A stretch of DNA of 8,269 nucleotides, from positions 1-8,269 of the forward strand of contig JBLHRE010000079.1 of assembly GCA_047625765.1 (NCBI GenBank). Direction: 5' to 3'. A program made the position numbers and the translations under genes. Of this stretch, positions 6,516 through 8,269 are shown piece after piece (position 1 is the stretch's first letter; each line of letters opens with the position of its first letter). This DNA comes from JBLHRE01 sp047625765 (GTDB taxonomy: Bacteria > Bacteroidota > Bacteroidia > Flavobacteriales > JBLHRE01). Below the pieces are notes generated by a model. It was not told where the DNA came from, searched no databases, and saw only the letters and a list, made by a program, of their open reading frames with translations.

Positions 6516-6523
6516 CAAAGATA
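6516..6523 (-). promoter_or_regulatory. -7 box of the XRE-2TM gene
   Basis: On the minus strand this reads TATCTTTG, an exact match to the Bacteroidota -7 consensus TAnnTTTG. It sits 31 bases before the ATG at 6484, predicting a leader of about 25 bases. I find no TTTG at the -33 position, so the call rests on the -7 box alone. The rest of 6524-6638 holds nothing I can support. Confidence 0.5.
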
Positions 6524-6638
6524 AGTTTAAACCTTTCTGTGTTATTGAAAGCGGTAAGACCTAGCTATGACAGTTATGTGACAGTAATCCGACACGACTA
6601 CTTAAAAATAATAAATAAGTACAATCGAAAAGAATATC

Positions 6639-6674
6639 CCTACTAAGATAGCTAGTTGCACCTCCCAAGCCTGC
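6639..6674 (+). repeat. Copy 2 of the CCTACTAARATAG repeat
   Basis: This segment is related to 5726-5763 (29 of 38 columns by hand). Here it lies in a spacer with no recognisable gene ending in it, 12 bases before copy B of the 72-bp repeat. Together the two repeats form a block of about 119 bases in front of the broken secreted-protein gene. Confidence 0.55.
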
Positions 6675-6686
6675 ACATTCCATAGC

Positions 6687-6757
6687 TTAAGAACCATTCC
6701 TAATTTTTATATCTTGGAGCTGCAATCCAAAGCTTTTATTTCTTGAAAGCAGAGATT
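6687..6757 (+). repeat. Copy B of the 72-bp promoter-bearing repeat
   Basis: This is the second copy of the sequence at 4909-4980. Its promoter-like core is TATCTTGG (6710-6717), one base from TAnnTTTG, which would put a transcription start near 6724 and give a leader of about 50 bases before the ATG at 6773. This spacing suits a functional promoter better than in copy A. The bases before the ATG also resemble those before the DoxX-like gene: an A-run, then CCATGAAACT. Confidence 0.75.
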
Positions 6758-6772
6758 ATACTTAAAAAAACC

Positions 6773-7399
6773 ATGAAACTAACCTGCATCGTTACATTAG
6801 GACTTTTGATGATTTCATTTTCTACATACAGTCAAGACAAAAATAGTGACCTAAAGGATTTCAATAACTTTCTGGGACAAAAGAAAGCGATAGCATTGAA
6901 TACAGCAGTTGAGAGTTTTGACCAGTTTCTAAAGGCAAACTTCTCCACCTTCGAAAATCAATCGGAAAGAACGAAAGCGTTTCTAGAATATCTTCAAGAG
7001 AATTTCGAACTCAACCCAACTTGGAAACTATCAACACATCGTAACAAAAAGATAATTTCCAACTTTGAAGCTTCAGGGCTGAGAAAGGAAATTTGGCTAT
7101 ATGGTTATGAAGAATTTGAACCAAAATATGATATCTATGAAATCCTACCTCCTAGGCAACATGGCAATTCCAAGACTTTAAATTTAGGTGAAATTGACTA
7201 TGATGACTTATTTAAGGACGAATTAGTCCCAATTTCAAATATTGACACTGCCGAAATTGCTAGACGAGGAAAGGGAAGAAAGTATTCGAAACTCACTACA
7301 CTTCAATATCTATGGTCAATATTTCTATGGCCTAACCAAATACACATTAAAAGATACCACAATACAGGGATATGTGGAAGAGAAGATCCAAGTGGGTGA
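6773..7399 (+). CDS. Secreted hypothetical protein, N-terminal part of a frame-broken gene
   Basis: I do not recognise this protein by name. The ATG at 6773 opens directly onto a Sec signal peptide (MKLTCIVTLGLLMISFSTYS, likely cut before Gln21), so I prefer it to the TTG at 6743, which would add ten residues in front. The mature part begins with an acidic helical stretch (LNTAVESFDQFLKANFSTF at 42-60, then ERTKAFLEYL) and continues with mixed strands and a GYEEFEPKYDIYEILPP segment at 111-127. From about residue 160 the composition changes to RRGKGRKYSKL and the frame ends at 7399. The expected continuation lies in the next frame (entry 7242-7538), so the 208-residue product is probably a truncated or mis-tailed version of a protein of about 254 residues. 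It is preceded by copy B of the repeat and is AT-rich (28% GC in one 60-base line). Confidence 0.65.
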   Translation: MKLTCIVTLGLLMISFSTYSQDKNSDLKDFNNFLGQKKAIALNTAVESFDQFLKANFSTFENQSERTKAFLEYLQENFELNPTWKLSTHRNKKIISNFEASGLRKEIWLYGYEEFEPKYDIYEILPPRQHGNSKTLNLGEIDYDDLFKDELVPISNIDTAEIARRGKGRKYSKLTTLQYLWSIFLWPNQIHIKRYHNTGICGREDPSG

Positions 7400-7538
7400 A
7401 TTTTCACCAATTCTAATAGCAGGAGGTTTTTTAAGCCAAGAAATTGACTTTGAAGACCCGTTTATAAAACGAATGCTTGTTACAGAATTCTATTATAGGT
7501 TAATGAATTGGGACCTAGAACGAAAAGTGAAAAATTAA
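7242..7538 (+). pseudogene. C-terminal part of the same broken gene, in the +1 frame
   Basis: This frame is open from 7227 to the stop at 7536-7538 and has no good start of its own: the first candidate is a TTG at 7242 inside the preceding gene, without a ribosome binding site or signal. Its product begins with an acidic LDEEREESIRN run and then SLHFNIYGQYFYGLTKYTL, followed by a glycine-containing IAGGFLSQEIDF segment and RMLVTEFYYRLMNWDLERK. These balanced segments, with tyrosine pairs like those in the N-terminal part, look like genuine protein, while the overlapping stretch of the first frame does not. A single extra base somewhere in 7227-7399, most plausibly near 7250-7265, would rejoin the two frames into about 254 residues. 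It may be a real mutation, a sequencing error or, less likely, programmed frameshifting. Confidence 0.6.
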
Positions 7539-7637
7539 AAACGCTTAAGCAAGCTTGTATAATTAATGTTGGTTTAGAGCTGAATTGCATGCTGGCAGAG
7601 TAATTAAACACATGGTAAACTGGCATCACATCAAAAA

Positions 7638-7673
7638 AAAATCCCGATTTGTCTTTTGACAAATCGGGATTTT
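7638..7673. terminator. Bidirectional intrinsic terminator
   Basis: The arms 7638-7653 and 7658-7673 form a perfect 16-bp stem with a TTTT loop and a GC-rich core (TCCCGATTTGTC on the left arm). An A-run (7633-7641) lies on one side and TTTTATATTT on the other, so the structure can end transcription in both directions. It lies between the converging broken gene and the reductase gene, 100 bases after the former and 27 bases beyond the stop of the latter. Confidence 0.9.
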
Positions 7674-7700
7674 ATATTTAGAAGTGCTTTGGTTATCCTG

Positions 7701-8269
7701 TTACCAGCCTTCTCCTTTAAACTCATTGGTCTTGGCATAGGTGATCGTATCCTCTAAATAGTCTTGGATATTGTATTTAGGGATAGGCACAATCGATTCT
7801 AACAAGGCAGTGTCGTACTCGTAAGGTGTTGAAGTTAAATATCTACCCAAGTGCAAGCCGATTGACTTATAATAAATATCCTCAAGCTTGTTTTTTCCTT
7901 CTAGCAATAAATCTCCTGTAGAATTAAGGATCGTAAAATTATCAAAGCCAACCGTCTTTATTATTCTACTCATGCCTGCAACAATATTAGTGCTTTCTGA
8001 ATGTACAATATTCAACTGCGCAACATCTTGACGGTAAACACAAGCAATCACCTTGGCAACATAATCAACTGGAATGATGTTTAAGCCTGTTTTAAAGTTT
8101 GCCGCAAGACGAATCGAATTTTCACCAAAATTGGTCTTGTAAAAAAACTTCCCTAAAAGGTAATACACCATATAACTGGAGATAAAGAAAGGTGACTTTT
8201 CAAAGATGTTACCACCCAATACGCTGGGCCTCAAAATTTGTATAGCAACACGTTCTTCTTTGCCCCTTT
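7701..8269 (-). CDS. Extended short-chain dehydrogenase/reductase, C-terminal part (gene runs off the right edge)
   Basis: The frame is open to the window edge, so the start is missing; 188 C-terminal residues are visible. They include ILRPSVLGGN near the edge, matching the I-x-R-P segment that follows the active site in extended SDRs, and GLNIIPVDYVAKVIACVYR, the V-D-Y/D-V-A segment typical of the NAD_binding_4/thioester-reductase-like and epimerase/dehydratase groups. The Rossmann glycine motif and the catalytic Tyr-x-x-x-Lys would lie beyond the edge. The remainder is a substrate-side domain (SIGLHLGRYLTSTPYEYDTA, then a short C-terminal tail). It is probably an NAD(P)-dependent cytoplasmic enzyme; the substrate cannot be told. 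It converges on the broken gene and shares its terminator. Family call good, exact function unknown. Confidence 0.75.
   Translation of the reverse strand, partial: RGKEERVAIQILRPSVLGGNIFEKSPFFISSYMVYYLLGKFFYKTNFGENSIRLAANFKTGLNIIPVDYVAKVIACVYRQDVAQLNIVHSESTNIVAGMSRIIKTVGFDNFTILNSTGDLLLEGKNKLEDIYYKSIGLHLGRYLTSTPYEYDTALLESIVPIPKYNIQDYLEDTITYAKTNEFKGEGW

Noticed and set aside
6428..6646. Plus-strand 72-codon reading frame over the start and promoter of the XRE-2TM gene
   Set aside because: It is antisense to the conserved helix-turn-helix part, has no signal or domain, and only ends by chance in the CCTACTAA repeat.
7480..7662. Minus-strand 60-codon reading frame across the terminator
   Set aside because: It runs through a 16-bp intrinsic terminator stem and overlaps the end of the broken gene.

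Overview
The window looks like chromosomal DNA of a member of the Bacteroidota, most likely a marine or freshwater Flavobacteriales-type organism. The signs are AT-rich coding DNA with almost no Shine-Dalgarno sequences, a promoter with a -7 box of the Bacteroidota type (TAnnTTTG), short lipoprotein signals ending in LVAC or LASC, and families common in that phylum (a lipoprotein M49-like peptidase, DUF2461, a TrmH-type methyltransferase, an XRE regulator fused to a 2TM domain). I saw no rRNA, tRNA, CRISPR array or transposase gene.

Positions 1-4871 are an ordinary, compact chromosomal region. A lipoprotein metallopeptidase related to dipeptidyl peptidase III (44-1687, minus) diverges from a plus-strand run: DUF2461 protein (1774-2442), TrmH-like rRNA/tRNA 2'-O-ribose methyltransferase (2443-3084, starting on the base after the previous stop), a two-helix membrane protein with a PH-like tail (3089-3571), an unrecognised lipoprotein (3627-4406) and a small secreted lipocalin-like protein (4458-4871). 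The first three genes of the run look translationally linked; the last two are separated by 51-55 bases and may or may not be co-transcribed.

Positions 4872-7538 differ in character. The spacers are longer (232-292 bases), the lines I counted by hand are lower in GC (about 27-32% in the DoxX-like gene and the secreted-protein gene, against about 35-43% elsewhere), and the spacers share repeats. A 72-base sequence with a promoter-like core lies upstream of both the DoxX-like gene (5104-5733) and the broken secreted-protein gene (6773-7538). A second repeat, beginning CCTACTAARATAG, overlaps the stop codon of the DoxX-like gene and recurs just before the second copy of the 72-base sequence. A short third copy at 5968 bounds, with the first, a 245-base palindrome-rich spacer. 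Between them, on the minus strand, is a membrane-anchored XRE regulator (6026-6484) with a good promoter. The reading pattern suggests an acquired or repeatedly rearranged patch, but function is not established.

Positions 7539-8269 hold a strong 16-bp bidirectional terminator between the convergent broken gene and the C-terminal part of an extended short-chain dehydrogenase/reductase (7701 to beyond the right edge, minus).
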